From contig ML661382.1 in assembly GCA_007570785.1 (NCBI GenBank), positions 1,057,526 to 1,121,525 on the forward strand: a stretch of 64,000 nt of DNA, written 5' to 3'. The stretch is from Antilocapra americana (lineage: Eukaryota > Chordata > Mammalia > Artiodactyla > Antilocapridae). The notes below the pieces were generated by a model. It ran no database searches. It was not told where the DNA came from and saw only the letters and a list, made by a program, of their open reading frames with translations. This document shows positions 63,501 through 64,000 of the stretch, one piece after another. Made by a program: the position numbers and the translations under genes. Position 1 is the first letter of the stretch. Each line of letters starts with the position of its first letter.

Positions 63501-64000
63501 TAATACATTTTGAAGATGAAGCAGAGACTTCATAAATTCAGGAAATTCAGGGATCTAAAACATGAACTTCGTAGCACTCTGAGAGGAAAGGTTTGCTAAT
63601 CCTACATGGTTCCAGTGTTTAGGCTGAGAATTCTGGAGTTGAGCTATGTGTAGAGTACATTGAGCTATGTCAGACTGTATCATCACTTCTTATGGCATTA
63701 TTAATGTCTTTGGTGTAGATGCTCACAACTTTTGGGGTAGACATTTAACATTCGTTTTGAAGTACTAGGCTACTAATTCTGAATGATTTCCCAGGGTCAT
63801 AGCCACATAGGTAGGAAGGAAACAATGGCATTATTAGCAATTACCCCTATTTTAAAAAGTATATGGTTATAGCAAGTGTAAGAATAATGTAAGTAGGGGA
63901 GTGATAACAGCTTCCTGGTTTTCATTTTTTATGAGGAAGCTCTAATACATGTTTTACTCCCCCCGCCAAAAAAAAAAAAAACACCAGAAAACTTGAAAAC
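60600..64000 (+). other. AKIRIN1: AKIRIN1 intron 1, first 3.4 kb
   Basis: Starts at the donor gtaacc. The CpG-rich part runs to about 61080, then composition becomes AT-richer. It is notably poor in Bov-tA and BovB compared with the rest of the window. One old repeat-like stretch is seen at about 62830-63170. No second exon is visible. A C/A-rich run lies at 63960-63982. Confidence 0.8.
62830..63170. mobile_element. Old interspersed repeat-like stretch, unassigned
   Basis: gggccgagtcttggaaggcgaggggtaccgtgttcaggagtttgagtttgg and gcaggagccattgtagcattttgaagatggg resemble an old mammalian element. Family and limits uncertain. Confidence 0.4.

Noticed and set aside
1..64000. Bacterial defence system, CRISPR array, phage or plasmid content
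   Set aside because: No ribosome-binding-site-led long frames, no spaced identical repeats and pervasive ruminant SINE/LINE content; the window is mammalian nuclear DNA.

Overview
The window is mammalian nuclear DNA from a ruminant, most likely a bovid. The evidence is the dense load of Bov-tA/Bov-A tRNA-Glu-derived SINEs, several BovB (RTE-type) LINE copies on both strands, CHR-type SINEs, bovine-type L1 3' ends, and older mammalian layers (MIR, L2, MLT1-like LTRs, a Tigger-like DNA transposon). No bacterial, plasmid, phage or CRISPR signature is present. From general knowledge the gene pair corresponds to human 1p34.3, which I expect to be on cattle chromosome 3; the species cannot be fixed from the sequence alone.

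Two protein-coding genes are visible, in divergent orientation. On the minus strand the left part carries the first three coding exons of RHBDL2, a rhomboid intramembrane protease (5595-5840, 2724-2872, 925-1037). They splice in frame, and the catalytic exons lie off the left edge. A candidate non-coding first exon with a good donor lies at about 28.7 kb in a GC-rich patch. On the plus strand at the right, a CpG island (about 59.99-61.08 kb) holds the promoter and coding exon 1 (60380-60599) of AKIRIN1, a small nuclear transcription co-factor. The remaining AKIRIN1 exons lie beyond the right edge.

Other gene-like items are a well-formed tRNA-Ala(TGC) gene with the G3:U70 identity pair (36837-36908, plus), a U6 snRNA pseudogene (37785-37894, minus) and a processed RSL24D1 pseudogene (38041-38518, plus) that carries an internal inverted repeat.

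The remainder is intron or intergenic DNA built by layered retrotransposition. Clear stacks include a BovB inside an L1 (7.6-12.0 kb), an L2 hit by two CHR SINEs, one of which was itself hit by a Bov-tA and a BovB fragment (23.9-25.5 kb), a solo LTR inside an L2 (57.1-57.6 kb), and a 5'-truncated bovine L1 inside a Bov-tA with a perfect 15-bp target duplication (46.86-47.6 kb). Nearly all long open frames outside the genes are BovB or L1 remnants, SINE read-through or chance frames.

I found no convincing undescribed biological system. The best leads are the tRNA-Ala gene, the template-switch-like inverted duplication in the pseudogene, a 145-bp near-identical direct duplication at 25.7/26.9 kb, a consensus RFX X-box at 19.98 kb, and the candidate RHBDL2 first exon. 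Coordinates of old repeats are approximate, and family names were assigned by eye.
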